From Anisodus tanguticus (taxonomy: Eukaryota; Streptophyta; Magnoliopsida; Solanales; Solanaceae): a stretch of DNA of 64,000 bases. Positions within the stretch are counted from its first letter, which is position 1. The number at the start of each line of letters is the position of its first letter. Made by a program: the position numbers and the translations under genes. The notes beneath the pieces were generated by a model. It did not search any database, had not been told where the DNA came from, and worked only from the letters and a program-made list of their open reading frames with translations. This document shows, one piece after another, positions 36,991 through 47,562 of the stretch. Location: the NCBI GenBank assembly GCA_034509755.1, contig CM067552.1, positions 20,518,753 to 20,582,752 of the forward strand, given 5' to 3'.

Positions 36991-37999
36991 ATTGGTGGGT
37001 TGTCTTCTTCAGAAGATTCTAGTGATAAATATTCATTTGGCTCAAGGCTTTATTTCGTAGGATCACTATCATATAAATCTTGAGTATCTAATCCTAGGAT
37101 ATAATCTTTCTTTATGCCATTTTTAGGTTGGGCCACATAGAGGTTTGGAACTACTTGATATGAGATCGTCAAGTTTTTTGGGTTGGTATCTTTGGAAGTT
37201 TCTCCAAATTCTTTCTTTCATTTGAACTACTTTTGAGCCGCAATGGAATCCTTCTTTTCCCACACCAATTTTGCAATGTCAAACTCAGGTTCACCTTTTT
37301 GTTTTTGAGTAAAGGACACGGGATCTTGTGAAATGGAAAAGAATGTGGTAAAAGAGTGGTCTAATTTGGGTGGTGAGTATTTTTGTGATGACAGAGGGAA
37401 AAGATGGGTTTTGAAGGGTAACTTTGGGTTCTTTTGTTATACAAAGTGACCATGTTTCAATTGTTGTATTTGTTCTTTGATGACAATTATTTCTTTTTAT
37501 TATTGTCGAAAGAAGTGGAAAAGTGAGATGCGTGGTGGACAAATTTCATACTGCATATTTTTCAATCTCAATTCCAGGGCCTTGATAAGTCCAACATGTT
37601 AAGAAGATACTTGTACCATTTTTTTCTCAATTGTCTCCACCTTGCTCATCATCTTGTTTTGTATATGGCAACATTTCTGATGGAATTGCCAATATTGGTT
37701 AACACTTTGTTTTGACATATGGAATTTTTAGATTGCCAATTGATTGTTGCTTTAATATCACTTATTGGTGGCTTTTCTCTAGTGCGCAGCATAATATCTT
37801 TCTTTGGAGTTTTCAGAGCATGGCTTATATCATCTTTCCAAAAGGTTATTGTGATGAGAATTCAGGGGTATGACTGGAGCTTGATGGGCTCATCATGAAT
37901 ATTTGTGGATTTGGTTCATTTATGGGTGAGGGTTTGTGGTATTTATTTGGGCTAGGTAGCGTTGGCCAATCTTGGAGTTTGTATGAAATAAGAAATTGA

Positions 38000-39110
38000 T
38001 ATTTTCCTGGACGCCTAAGTGAACCAATACATGGATCTCTAGTTTTATACCATTTTCGAGACTCTCTTTCCTATTTTCTCTCATTTTTCTTTTTCTTTCG
38101 TATGGCTCTTATTGCATGATGTTCATCCCATTCAATTTCATCATCATTACATTTTTGACAATAAAACTCAACATTCCATGGGCAGTGTCCCGTGAAAGGA
38201 CATTTGAACCACCATATATCATGACCTTCACTATCGAACTCTTTTATCCAATCATGTCTCTCCTGATATCTGGGAGATGCCAATAGAATGTTTCTAGGTC
38301 ATCTTCATTTGCGAAGCTATAAGTAGGTTGGTACATTTGAAAGGAGAAGGTTGTTTTATTGGGATTTTTGAGGTGAGAATGATCAAAACTTGTGGAAACT
38401 ATTTTATCATGTTTTTTTTACAAAGGTTGGTTCAGAGGATTGGAGAGGTTCGATAGGTTCTCTCAATTTTTCATAATTTGTGACCCATGAATCAGGAAGA
38501 ATTTTGACAAGTTCTTCCTTAGAAATTTGCCTTGGGATTTGGGTGTACATGGTAGTTCCTTTGGTGATAACTACATTTAAGAGTAAAGCATTTTCTCCAC
38601 CTAGAAGAGAAAGATCCATAACATGATTCTTAACTCGCCAACTTATTTGATAATGTAGAGTAGCTTGAATATCATCTCTAGCTTGTGGAGCACCTTGGAT
38701 TTGGACTTGGATTTTAAGGCCTCTGTCATATATGGATAATACAAGAACATGTTAATGTTTGGAAATACAGTGATAAAGACTGTCCCAGCATTTAGAGTAA
38801 CTTCTGTGGTACCCAAATTCGTATGTTGGTACTCATAATATCTAGTATCAAGAAGAAAGGCGAGCCACAACTAGTTGGCCCTTTCTTCCATGATATATTA
38901 ACGCAATCCTAACACCACCAAAATGGATATGGGTGAAACCATGATTTTCCCACTATCTAGGAAAATCATCTCGAATTTATAAAGTGATGAATTGTTCCTC
39001 TTGAGTTGCAAGAATAGGGTGTTGGTCAAGTTTTGAGGCACCAACATATTCTTTAACTCCTTTAGTTTTTTTTGGACCAAGGAACAGATTTGTCACCACG
39101 GGGAACATGT
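38000..39110 (-). pseudogene. EPRV copy 1: movement-protein-like region
   Basis: Read leftwards from about 39080 in several frames. Recognisable parts are LGTTEVTLNAGTVFITVF, an IPRQISKEELVKIL block with DSWVTNYEKL, and the WFKCPFTGHCPWN block near 38180. Position (first coding region after the primer site) and wording suggest the 30K-type movement protein of Caulimoviridae and its C-terminal extension; this is recognition by memory of the family, not a search. Broken by stops and frameshifts. Confidence 0.65.
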
Positions 39111-39339
39111 CTTTTCGGAAAAAGCGGAATATGGATTTATGAGGGGTAGTTCGGTTTGAGACACTTTATTTTCATTGGGTAGGATATCTACTTAATATAG
39201 GTAATCATATTTACATAAAGGGCAGTAGAAAGAGTAGGATATATATTTATTTTTTCAAGTGATGTACAAGGGTTGGATGAGGATAGAAATAACTCAGACA
39301 TATATTTTACTAAACTGCTCCTCCCTCCGAAAAGACGGA

Positions 39340-39352
39340 CTGGCTCTGATAC
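39340..39352 (-). other. EPRV copy 1 primer-binding site
   Basis: The minus strand reads GTATCAGAGCCAG, a 13-base perfect match to the complement of the initiator tRNA-Met 3' end apart from the first two bases of the site (AA for TG). In Caulimoviridae this site defines genome position 1. Confidence 0.82.
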
Positions 39353-39361
39353 TTCATTGGT

Positions 39362-39436
39362 ATCAGAGTTGCGCATCGGAAGCATGGTGGGACCATAACC
39401 CAAAGGTCCGAGGATCGAAACCTAGATTTGTTACCA
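39362..39436 (+). tRNA. Initiator tRNA-Met copy (pseudogene) with CCA end, fused to viral leader cDNA
   Basis: 75 nt with the layout of plant tRNA-iMet: acceptor ATCAGAG, D arm GCGC...GCAT, anticodon arm GTGGG ACCATAA CCCAA with CAT anticodon, variable AGGTC, T arm CGAGG ATCGAAA CCTAG, acceptor ATTTGTT, discriminator A and CCA. About ten or eleven positions differ from the tRNA as I remember it, several breaking stem pairs, so it is not functional. Nuclear tRNA genes do not encode CCA, so the source was a mature tRNA. It is followed without a gap by the complement of the viral leader, as in a tRNA-primed cDNA. Confidence 0.85.
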
Positions 39437-39718
39437 TAAAGAGGTATAAGGATTAATAAATAGCAAGAAAGTACTACAAGCTACAATAGTTTTCCTACAA
39501 AAAGGACTAGGCTTCAACAACCCAAAGGAACGCTTGCCACAAACCTGGCTTCAACATCTATAAGGAAGGCTTGCCAAGCTAGTTGAACAGTAAATTTGAT
39601 CATAGATATAAAAAAAATCTACAAATGGGCTAGTTTCTACATCCCTAAGCTACTTAAAAATCTTTTGTATTTGTAGAAAGTTAACTTGCCTAATATTTTC
39701 TAACTCTATACTAAATCA
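39437..39718 (-). other. EPRV leader, reversed (strong-stop-like cDNA segment)
   Basis: The complement of this segment matches 46009-46382, the leader at the 3' end of the plus copy: TAGGAAAACTATT, GGCTTCAACAT..AAGG, TTGTATTTGTAG and ACTATACTAAAT blocks recur in inverted order. It starts at the CCA of the tRNA copy and stops where movement-protein coding of the plus copy begins, at a possible AAGG microhomology. Confidence 0.8.
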
Positions 39719-40540
39719 AAGGTGCTCCATAAGATAGAGATTCTATTCAAGCTACCCTACATTATCAAATAGCTTGGCGTGTTAAGAATCACGCTATGGA
39801 TCTTTCTCTTCCAGGTGGAGAAAATGATTTGCTCTTAAACATATATGCCACCAAAGGAGCTACCATGTCCACCCAAATCCCAAGGCAAATTTCTAAGGAA
39901 GAACTTGTTAAAATTCTTCATGATTCATGGGTCACAAATTATGAAAAATGGAGAGAACCTATCAAACCTCTCCAATCCTCTGCACCAAACTTTGTCAAAA
40001 AGTATGACAAAACAGTTTCCATAAGTTTTGACCATTCTCACCTCAAAAATCCAAATAAAACAACCTTTTTCTTTCAAATGTACCAACCTACTTATGACCA
40101 CGCAAAAGATGATGACCCAGAAATATTCTCTTGGCACCTACCAAGCATCATCAGTGAACATGATTGGATAAAGGAGTTCACTGAAGACGGTCACAATGTA
40201 TGGTGGTTCAAATGTCCTTTCACAGGACAATGCCCATGGAATATCTAGTGTGATTTTCAAGAATGTTTTGATGATGAAATTGAATGGGATGAACATTATG
40301 CAAGATATTAGGACAAATCCAAACCAAAGAAAAAAAAGGGGAAAGTCTAAAAGAGAGTTCCGAAAAAGGTATGAAAATGGAGATTCATCCATTGGTTCAC
40401 TTAGCCGTCCAGGAAAATATGAATTTATCATTTCATACAAACCCCAAGATTGGACAACACTACCTATCCCAAATACATACCACAATCCCTCAACCATTAA
40501 TATTCATGATGAGCACCTCAAGCTCCAGTCATACCCCTGA
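39719..40540 (+). pseudogene. EPRV copy 2: movement-protein-like C-terminal part
   Basis: The longest open part (39796-40248, 150 residues) carries MDLSLPGGEND, IPRQISKEELVKILHDSW, VTNYEKW, FQMYQPTYDH and WFKCPFTGQCPWN, matching copy 1. A stop follows, and the frame continues with a basic KKRGKSKREFRKR stretch. The N-terminal movement-protein core is missing because the copy begins inside the gene. In related viruses this protein mediates cell-to-cell spread. Confidence 0.65.
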
Positions 40541-40679
40541 ATTCCTATTACAACAACCTTTTGAAAAGGATGGTACAAGCCATGCTCCAAAATTCCAAAG
40601 AAAAATGTTGTGCTACCCACCGGAGAAAATCCATCAACAAGTGATATAGAAGCAACAATCAATTGGTAATCTAAAAATT

Positions 40680-42210
40680 CCATCTGTCAAAACAAAGAGT
40701 TAACCAATATTGGCAATTCCATTAGAAATGTTGCTAACATACAAAACAAGATGATGAGCAAAGTGGAAACAATTGAAAAAAAAGTGGAACAAGCATCTTC
40801 TCAACATGCTAGACTTATCAAAGCCCTGGAATTAAGACAGAAAAATATGCAATATGAGATTTGTGCACCAGGCACCTCACTCTTCCACTTCTTTCAACAA
40901 CAACATAATGAAATGATTGCCATTAAAGAACAAATACAACAATTGAAACATGGTCAATTTGAACCACAAAAAGCTCAGAGTTACCCTTCAAAACCTACAT
41001 TTTTCCCCATGTCATCACAAACATACTAACCACATAAATTAGGCCACTATTTTACCACTTTCCCTTCCATTTCACAATATCCCATGTGCTTTACTCAAAA
41101 AAAAATGAACTTGAGTTTGACATTGTAAAACAGGTGTGGGAAAAGAAGGACTCCATTGCAGCACAAAAGAAGTCCAAACGAAAGAAAGAATTTGGAGAAA
41201 CTTCAAAAGACCCTGACAAAGAAAACATGATGATCTCATATAAAATAGTTTCAAACCGTTATGTGGCCCAACCAAAAAATGGCATAGAGGAAGATGATAT
41301 CCTAGGATCCAGTACTGAAGATTTATATGATAGTGATCCTACGGAAGAAAGCCTTGAGACAAGTAAGTATTCCTTACTAGACTCTTCTGAAGAAGACAAC
41401 CCACCAACACTCATGAATCAACTAAGAGAACCAGAGACGTCTGAAGTAGATGATGATCATGATGGGATTACATATGAGCCAATTCAAGAAAGATGAGTAG
41501 AACCGGCAACAACAAAATTTGTCGGAACCAAATTCCATACCTTTAATCTAAATGCCGCACAAGTTTCAAAATGGCCTTAAAGGATCCAAGATTTCTTACT
41601 TGAATGGTGATAAAAATCTGGCAGAATGAGAAAAGTATATGATCTTATCAGAATTCACTTCAAGGATCTCCGAAATTCTCAGACGGGTGGAATTCACTTG
41701 GGATATAAGATAAATACTTTTCTCACATCCTAAGATTTTTTTTTCAACATCAGAATCCTACATGAAGTGTTCTGTGTAGATGCTGGCCAAAGATAAGAAA
41801 AGTTGCAGAGGAAGTTCTTCAAAATGAAGTGCGTATCATTTGACAGAAATTTCATTGATATCCACTTTCACAAAATGGAAAAAATATTTTTTGAATTAGG
41901 CAGAGAAGCTATCCTAAAGCAAGCCTTTGTATCATCACTTCCAAAAATGCTAGTAGCCTGAGGCATGACAGTTATTGAAGAAAAGTTCCAGTCAATAATA
42001 ATCCCATAAGTCAGATACAATAGGAAGGCAATTTTTCTAGAATTGGATGATATTTGCTCAAAGAGGTCTATTTTAAAGCATATGATATAGAACAATCCAT
42101 CCCTTGATAAAACATGTGGTATACCTGATCTAGTCACTATGTCAAGTTGTTCGTGTCATGCCCCTAGACAACAAAGAGGATTCAATAGGTTCTAATGGCC
42201 AAATCCTTCA
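40680..42210 (+). pseudogene. EPRV copy 2: coat-protein region
   Basis: A predicted coiled coil (KVETIEKKVEQASSQHARLI, about 40760-40815), then an acidic serine-rich stretch (41300-41470) and a capsid-core-like stretch with WGREAI and SLPKML words (about 41890-41955), with stops throughout. The coiled coil before an acidic segment and a capsid core is usual for the family. No intact capsid frame exists. Confidence 0.68.
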
Positions 42211-42222
42211 GCGGATAGATCT

Positions 42223-42400
42223 ATGTTCAGAAGGCGTACAAAATATTTCAGAAGAAAAATCCTAGGAAATTTTCGAAAAAATGACAGGTGCTTCATTTGC
42301 AACAAAATTGGACATTTTACAAAAAAAAATGTCCTCAATCTAGAAAGTCAATCAAGCTTCTTACTGAAATTGAACATTCGAACTGATATTCATCTTAGTG
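42223..42400 (+). pseudogene. EPRV copy 2: CCHC zinc knuckle and basic arm
   Basis: A basic run RRRTKYFRRK is followed by CFICNKIGHFTKKN at about 42290-42335. The pattern C-x2-C-x4-H-x4-C is kept except that the last cysteine is asparagine. It would bind viral RNA at the capsid C-terminus. Confidence 0.82.
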
Positions 42401-42649
42401 AAGATGATGATATTGAATCTGCTCTCTCACTGGAGGATGACTTATTGAAGATGATGATCTTGAATCTGTTCTCTCACTGGAGGATGAGCCAACAGAAAAA
42501 ACTCTTTTCTTCATGCGTGCATATGAAAAATATAATGAGGACCATTACTACATTTCAAAAGAAGAAGTATAGGCTCAGGAAAATCAATAGCATCATGGTC
42601 ATCCCTCAAGTTGAACATATATTTTATCTATCCAAATGGGATAAATGAA

Positions 42650-42940
42650 TCCACGTTATTGCTTTCATGGACACTGGAGCAGGGTGTTCACTAATGAACC
42701 CAGCCGTCCTTCCTGAAGATCAATGGATTCCACATTTCAAAATTTTTATCACCGCATCAAATGGAATCCTGACTACCATTGTCATCACAAATCATCTAAT
42801 AACAATTGAATTATTTCCATGATTGATGTTTCGAACAAAGCTGTTTGGTTCAGATGATTCAAGAAAAGACCTCATTATTGGATCTGATATATATAGGAAA
42901 CTCAAAGACCATCTCCAGATTAGAGATCATTGAATAACAA
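42650..42940 (+). pseudogene. EPRV copy 2: aspartic protease
   Basis: FMDTGAGCSLMNP near 42665-42705 has the D-T-G-A active-site motif intact, followed by the LIIGSDI flap-side motif near 42873. A duplicated stretch follows at about 43010-43120 (KDHL, then IPF words, repeated from 42840-42960), probably a local tandem duplication. Stops interrupt it. Confidence 0.78.
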
Positions 42941-43319
42941 TAAAAAAGTAATTCAAGCCATACTCAGAAGTTTCATGGTTATTCAAGATAACAGATGATG
43001 AGCATATCAGATATTCCAGGAAAATACCTCATTGTTGGATTTGATATCTATAAGGAACTCAAAGACCATCTCCACATTAGAGCTCATAGAATACCATTCA
43101 AAAAATAATTCAAGCCATACTCAGAAGTTTCACGGTTATTTCAAAAAAATGACGAGCAGATCAAGGAGATCGAACAACAGTTTGTGGAGCATTCATATGC
43201 GGAATCTTACAAGGAGTTTATGTGAAAAAACAAAAATCCTTTATGGGTAAATGAAGAGTTTTTCCTTAAGCTCCCTTTCAAAAAAATGAAAACATTAATC
43301 CAACAAAGGCAAGTCACTC

Positions 43320-44350
43320 ATGCATTAATCCAAAACATCTTCCACTTGCGAAGAAGGAATGTGAAGAACTCTTGGAGTTTAGACTAATTGAGCCATCTGA
43401 TTTGCAATGGACGTGTGAAGCATTCTATGTCAACAAATAGGCTGAGCAAACAAGAGGTCAACTCAGATTAGTCATAAACTATCAACCTATTAACCATTTC
43501 ATATAAGATGACAAATTTCCTATCCCAAATAAGCTTTACCCTTTTCTCACACTTAGCCAAAGCCAAATACTTTTCTAAGTTTGACCTTAAATCTGAGTTT
43601 TGGCAATTGGGAATACACTTTGAAAAAGGAGAAAACAACCTTTTGCATTCCTGATCACCACTTTCAATGGAAAGTCATGTCGTTTGGGTTGAAAACTGCA
43701 CCCTCTTTGTTCTAATATTTCAACCCATCCTTCATACATAACTATTGTACGTTGATGACATGTAACTATTTAGTGATACTGTGGAAAACCACCTCAAATT
43801 GCTCCATTAGTTCATGGTCTGGTAAAGGAAATCGGAATCATGGTCTAAGCAAAAAAGATGGTTCTTGGTAAAAGAGAAATTGATTTTCTGAGAATGTATT
43901 TTGTTCATGGAGCATACATCCAGGGGCCACATATTTGTCAGAATTTACTCAAGTTTTCAGACACCAACTTCACAATGAAGCAGCTCTAACAATTTTTAGG
44001 TATGATTAATTATATTAGAGATTTTATCCCTAATGTATCTACATATATTTCTCCACTTATGAAGATGCTCAAGAAAAATGCTCAAGTTTGGGAGAAGGAA
44101 CAAGATGAAGCAGTTCAAAAAATTAAAGAAATATCCAAAGAAGTCAAAGCCCTACATATCCCCTCGGATGAAAGGAAAATATTGTAGACTTATGCCATCA
44201 ATGCATATTGTAGCGCGATACTTTTTGACGAAAAAAAGACCAACGGAAGATATGCGGATATCCCAGTGGAAGGTTCAAAGAGGTTCAACAACACTATCAT
44301 TCCACATTCAAAGAAATTCTTGTTGTGAAGAATGGAATTAAAAAGTTCAA
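43320..44350 (+). pseudogene. EPRV copy 2: reverse transcriptase and RNase H
   Basis: RT blocks: CEELLEFRLIEPS near 43356, the conserved AEQTRGQLRLVINY near 43441, a catalytic YVDD near 43747 followed at once by a TAA stop, and GMINYIRDFIPNVS connection sequence at 43999-44040. RNase H follows to about 44350. Both activities would be needed to copy pregenomic RNA; many stops and frameshifts make that impossible here. Confidence 0.8.
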
Positions 44351-44489
44351 TTTCTTTTTAATTCACACAGAATTTCTAATCGAAATGGATATAAAGGATT
44401 TCTCGAAGATGATCTAGATAAATCCAAAGATTATTCCAAATCTGCAGATTCTCAGATGGTCACAGTGTTTCTCCCCTAAAAAATTCCAA

Positions 44490-44852
44490 GTGAAAAACCT
44501 CAAAGGGAAGGATAATATTCTGGAAGATTTTCTATCCATACCTGATGAATTTTTAAAGAGATTTTCGTCAGAACAGGACAAGAAAAATAAAAAGCCAACT
44601 AGACAAATGTTCATGCTTGTAAGCTCACTAGGAATCGGTTCATCTAGGATAGCAAATCATCCACCGAAATTATTCAGGAAGTTCGTGGACCCATTTGATC
44701 CATCCATCCTTATAGAAAGAAGGACTTTCTATGAGCTTCAAGTTTCCAGGAAATATGGAGGATCCATCCTCAAGACATCTAGAGCCAATCCGGAATTCCT
44801 ATTTTGTCATGTATTCATACCACTGGGCAATGATTTTCCACAAGAGCTATAA
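44490..44852 (+). pseudogene. EPRV copy 2: 3'-terminal frame of unknown function
   Basis: A 120-residue open stretch (MKNLKGKDNILEDFLSIPDE...), lysine-rich, continuing in broken form to about 45540. Its start overlaps the end of the RNase H region (KNLKGKDNILEDFLS is typical of an RNase H end). The later part has no motif I recognise. It may be the end of the polyprotein or a separate 3' gene as in florendovirus-like genomes. Confidence 0.5.
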
Positions 44853-45888
44853 TTATATTTCTGGTACTTGTGTCACTAGTATTACATCTTTATGGAATTC
44901 AAGTGATGTTTCGGGATTTTGACAAGATTGAACCTGCTCTCAGAAAATTCCTACAGTGGTTTAAACCATGAAAATATTGAGTTCAATGCTTTCAAGAGTC
45001 CTACGTAGCAAATATTAATGTTACATCAGCCAATAAAGATCATTGACGGAAAGGACCATGCACAGCCGTATATTTCATTTTGGTGAAAATTCCCAATCTC
45101 CATTTTGTCCTTAGAAGATTAATACAATGAGGCACGGAGAATTATTTTCCAGCAAAATAAGTATATTCCAAAGGAAATATGGCCAAAGGACTAGGCGGAA
45201 TGGAATTATACTAATAATCATCCCCACTGGGAAAAGGTCTGACAAGCATCAAAGGAGTACCAAGTACCGTATGATATCATCAGGGATGAAGTCACTCAAG
45301 CTATCACAAGAATAAGGTTAAATATGTCATCTCAAGATTCATAATAAATGGAGAACAATATGGCAGCATCATCCAACAAAAAATGTTACTACATAGGGTC
45401 GTTGAGGAGAAGCCTAGAAAACAAAGAAAATTTCAAGAAAATGCATGGCGTCAAATGGTGGATAGATGAAGGATACACAAGCCCGCCATCAACACCATCA
45501 AACACTGCTCCATCGGATGATGCTTAACGATGTGTGAAAGATTTTTACCACTTACCTTTACTTACCTCAACAAATTACCCACAAATTTTTACTACCCATG
45601 CCAAAAAAATCTTCCGACCCCACTTTCACATGCTCACCACATTTTTTCCATATGCTTGAACATGATACCTCAAAGAAGATAAAAGTAGACCCCACTTGTA
45701 CATGCTTCCACATGCCGTCACTTGATTTTCCATATATATATTTTAATTTTCAGATGCTTTCACGTGCTTGCACATGATTTTTCAAGCTTAGGGTTATGTT
45801 TTTCTTGTTTTATTAAGACCTATCACATGTTTATTGGGGCCCATTTGCCATGTAATATAGGTTTGTCTTGTAGTACTCTTCCAACTCC

Positions 45889-45896
45889 TATATAAA
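45889..45896 (+). promoter_or_regulatory. EPRV pregenomic-RNA promoter TATA box
   Basis: TATATAAA within CTCCTATATAAAGGAGG, located after the last coding region and before the leader, as for the 35S-type promoters of Caulimoviridae. Transcription would be expected to start about 25-35 bases downstream. Confidence 0.75.
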
Positions 45897-45959
45897 GGAG
45901 GCTATGTAGTATTTGGAAGATCAGTTAAAAATTTCCATCTTGTAATCTTTGCTATATTT

Positions 45960-45965
45960 AATAAA
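45960..45965 (+). terminator. EPRV polyadenylation signal
   Basis: AATAAA about 65-70 bases after the TATA box. In pararetroviruses the signal sits just downstream of the start site and is used only on the second pass round the circular genome. Confidence 0.65.
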
Positions 45966-45999
45966 TGAGTGCTTTCTAAATTTATCTCTTATTATCTTC

Positions 46000-46382
46000 G
46001 AAAGGTATGGAAAGGTTGGTCCTTAATTTAGTATAGGGTTAAAAAAAATTGGGCAAGTTAACTTGCTACAAATACAAAAGTGTTCCGAGTTATAACAGCT
46101 AAATATGTTAGTAGTGTAAAAGTTTTTCTGAGTTGAGAAGCTTGGAAAGCCGTCCTTAGTGATATAGAAGCCAGACCATTTGTAGGAAAAACTTTTATAT
46201 CTATGATCAAATTTACTATTCGACTAGCTTGGCAAGCCGTCCTTATGGATGTTGAAGCCAGGTTTGTGGCAAGTCATCCTTCGGAATGTTGAAGCCCAGT
46301 CCTCTATGTAGGAAAACTATTTTTGCTTGTATTACTTGCTATCTTGCTTTCTATTTCTTATCCCTTACACCTCTTTATGATA
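46000..46382 (+). other. EPRV copy 2 leader up to the primer site
   Basis: Pregenomic leader with two imperfect repeats of a GCTTGGCAAGCCGTCCTTA..GTTGAAGCC-type word (near 46145, 46225 and 46265). It ends ACCTCTTTATGATAG, where the inverted copy at 39437 reads ACCTCTTTATGGTAAC and enters the tRNA. The right end of the integrated virus therefore falls at or within the primer site. Confidence 0.7.
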
Positions 46383-46390
46383 GTACCAAG

Positions 46391-46896
46391 GAACTTCCGC
46401 CACCTTAAGTTGGTCCCAAATGTGCTGCATGCGCAGTCTCACGAAAATGCTAATATCTCTTTACTCTAATGTTTCATTCACAAACAGTTTAATGAGTTGG
46501 AAAATAGACTTATAGACCTTAGATTTGGTGGGTGTATCACCCCATAAATCTATGTTTTTGGGGAGAATAGCTCAGTGACATTAAACCTAAATTTCAGTAA
46601 AATTATGAACGTAACTTGTGATAACATTTGCCAACTTTTGTTTTACAAATTGTTTGAGTTCAAAACTTAATGTATGAACATTGTATGATTCAATTACCTT
46701 AAAACAAGACCTCTTTATAATATTAATCACTCCTAGTTTTAACCTGATAGTACGTGTTATAACATATTTGATTTGTTTAACCTCCAACACTCACGATACT
46801 TCCTTGACTCTTGTTTTAACCCATCATTATCTTTGTAATGGTCAGATAATACTGATTCACTTACGACACATTCTAACATGAAAGTATGGGGTGTAA
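46391..46896 (-). repeat. Element M 3' LTR, U3 fragment
   Basis: In minus orientation it starts TGTTACACCCCATAC at 46896, directly after a polypurine-like GTTCCTAAGGAGTAAAGTA. Its left end is cut by the EPRV. It does not overlap the part of the LTR kept at 52022-53354, so assignment to the same element rests on position and orientation. Confidence 0.62.
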
Positions 46897-47121
46897 CATA
46901 CTTTACTCCTTAGGAACATTCTTCCTCGAATGTAAAGGCGTCTTAGATGAGAACTAGCTCTTACGGATTATACAAAAATTTGATAGAGTCTCCTCTGTAA
47001 ACATGAATATCCCATACCTGTCATACAGCTAGAAACTTACCAAATACCTCACATGGCTACAAACAAGTAATATTATCGCATTGGCCTAAGACGACCATCA
47101 ACGTCAAATATTCATATCACA

Positions 47122-47134
47122 AATTGCAACTTAC
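47122..47134. repeat. 13-bp target-site duplication of LINE in element M, left copy
   Basis: AATTGCAACTTAC, repeated exactly at 47563-47575. Confidence 0.93.
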
Positions 47135-47562
47135 AAACAACAACAACATACCTAGTATAATCCCACACTGTAGGGTGTGGGGAGGGTAAGATGTATGCAA
47201 ACCTTACCTATACCTTTGTGGGGTAGAGATGGTGTTTCTGATAGACCCTCAGCTCAAAATAACATAGTTAACGTAGGAATTCAAGAAAATAAGACAACAA
47301 AATATCACGATACAAAACAAGTAAATCAACACATAGGAATACACATATAAGAGTATGGATCTACGTAAAACCTAAATAGTACTACAAAGAAAGGGAGAAG
47401 GGTGGATGAATAGCCTAGCCGCTACCTCTCTCTCACACAATGTGATAAAATTCAACTACTTACTAACCTTCTATCCTAATCCTAGACATCCAAATCTTCC
47501 TATCTAAGGACATTTCCGTAGTCAGCTGAAGTTGTGTCATATCAAGTCTAATCACCTCCCCC
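47135..47562 (-). mobile_element. 5'-truncated RTE-type LINE with 13-bp target duplication
   Basis: 428 bp. On the minus strand it begins with the last 32 codons of ORF2 (GEVIRLDMTQLQLTTEMS, then the conserved end RIRIEG and a TAG stop), followed by the 3' UTR with AGGTAAGGTTTG and GTGTGGGATTATACTAGG blocks and a (TTG)n end. It matches the end of the LINE at 22-1479. Truncation at the 5' end and the exact duplication show target-primed insertion. Confidence 0.93.

Larger units (their letters stand above)
36470..39353 (-). mobile_element. Endogenous pararetrovirus copy 1 (minus), 5' part of the genome
   Basis: Caulimovirus-like sequence reading leftwards from a tRNA-iMet primer site at 39340-39352. 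It contains the movement-protein region, coat-protein flank and start of the protease and then ends. It is about 90% identical to the plus copy over the 230 bases around 38407-38630. Relative to the plus copy it lacks about 870 bases covering the coat-protein core and zinc knuckle, with the junction near 36760. All frames are broken. It is an inactive fossil. Confidence 0.82.
39719..46382 (+). mobile_element. Endogenous pararetrovirus copy 2 (plus), nearly full genome
   Basis: About 6.7 kb reading rightwards: N-terminally truncated movement-protein region, coat-protein region with coiled coil and CCHC knuckle, aspartic protease, RT, RNase H, a further 3' frame, then an intergenic region with TATA box, AATAAA and leader. 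This order is that of Caulimoviridae; the single long order of domains and the extra 3' frame recall petuviruses and florendoviruses, but I cannot place the genus. Dozens of stops and frameshifts. The right end stops at the expected primer site next to an LTR of element M. Confidence 0.85.

Noticed and set aside
39359..39370. TGGTATCAGAG on the plus strand as the primer site of the plus-strand virus copy.
   Set aside because: It continues into a full tRNA-iMet sequence in sense orientation, and the flanking leader is reversed relative to copy 2. The resemblance to a primer site arises because the tRNA acceptor stem is self-complementary with an added TGG(T).
39362..39436. A functional nuclear tRNA-Met gene.
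   Set aside because: It carries CCA in the DNA, its acceptor stem is mispaired (ATCAGAG with ATTTGTT), further stem pairs are lost, no poly-T terminator follows and it is fused to viral leader sequence.
47135..47562. A TS-type SINE, suggested by the TTG tail and AGGTAAGG block.
   Set aside because: The 5' end encodes the last 32 residues of LINE ORF2 followed by a stop. No tRNA-derived promoter boxes are present.
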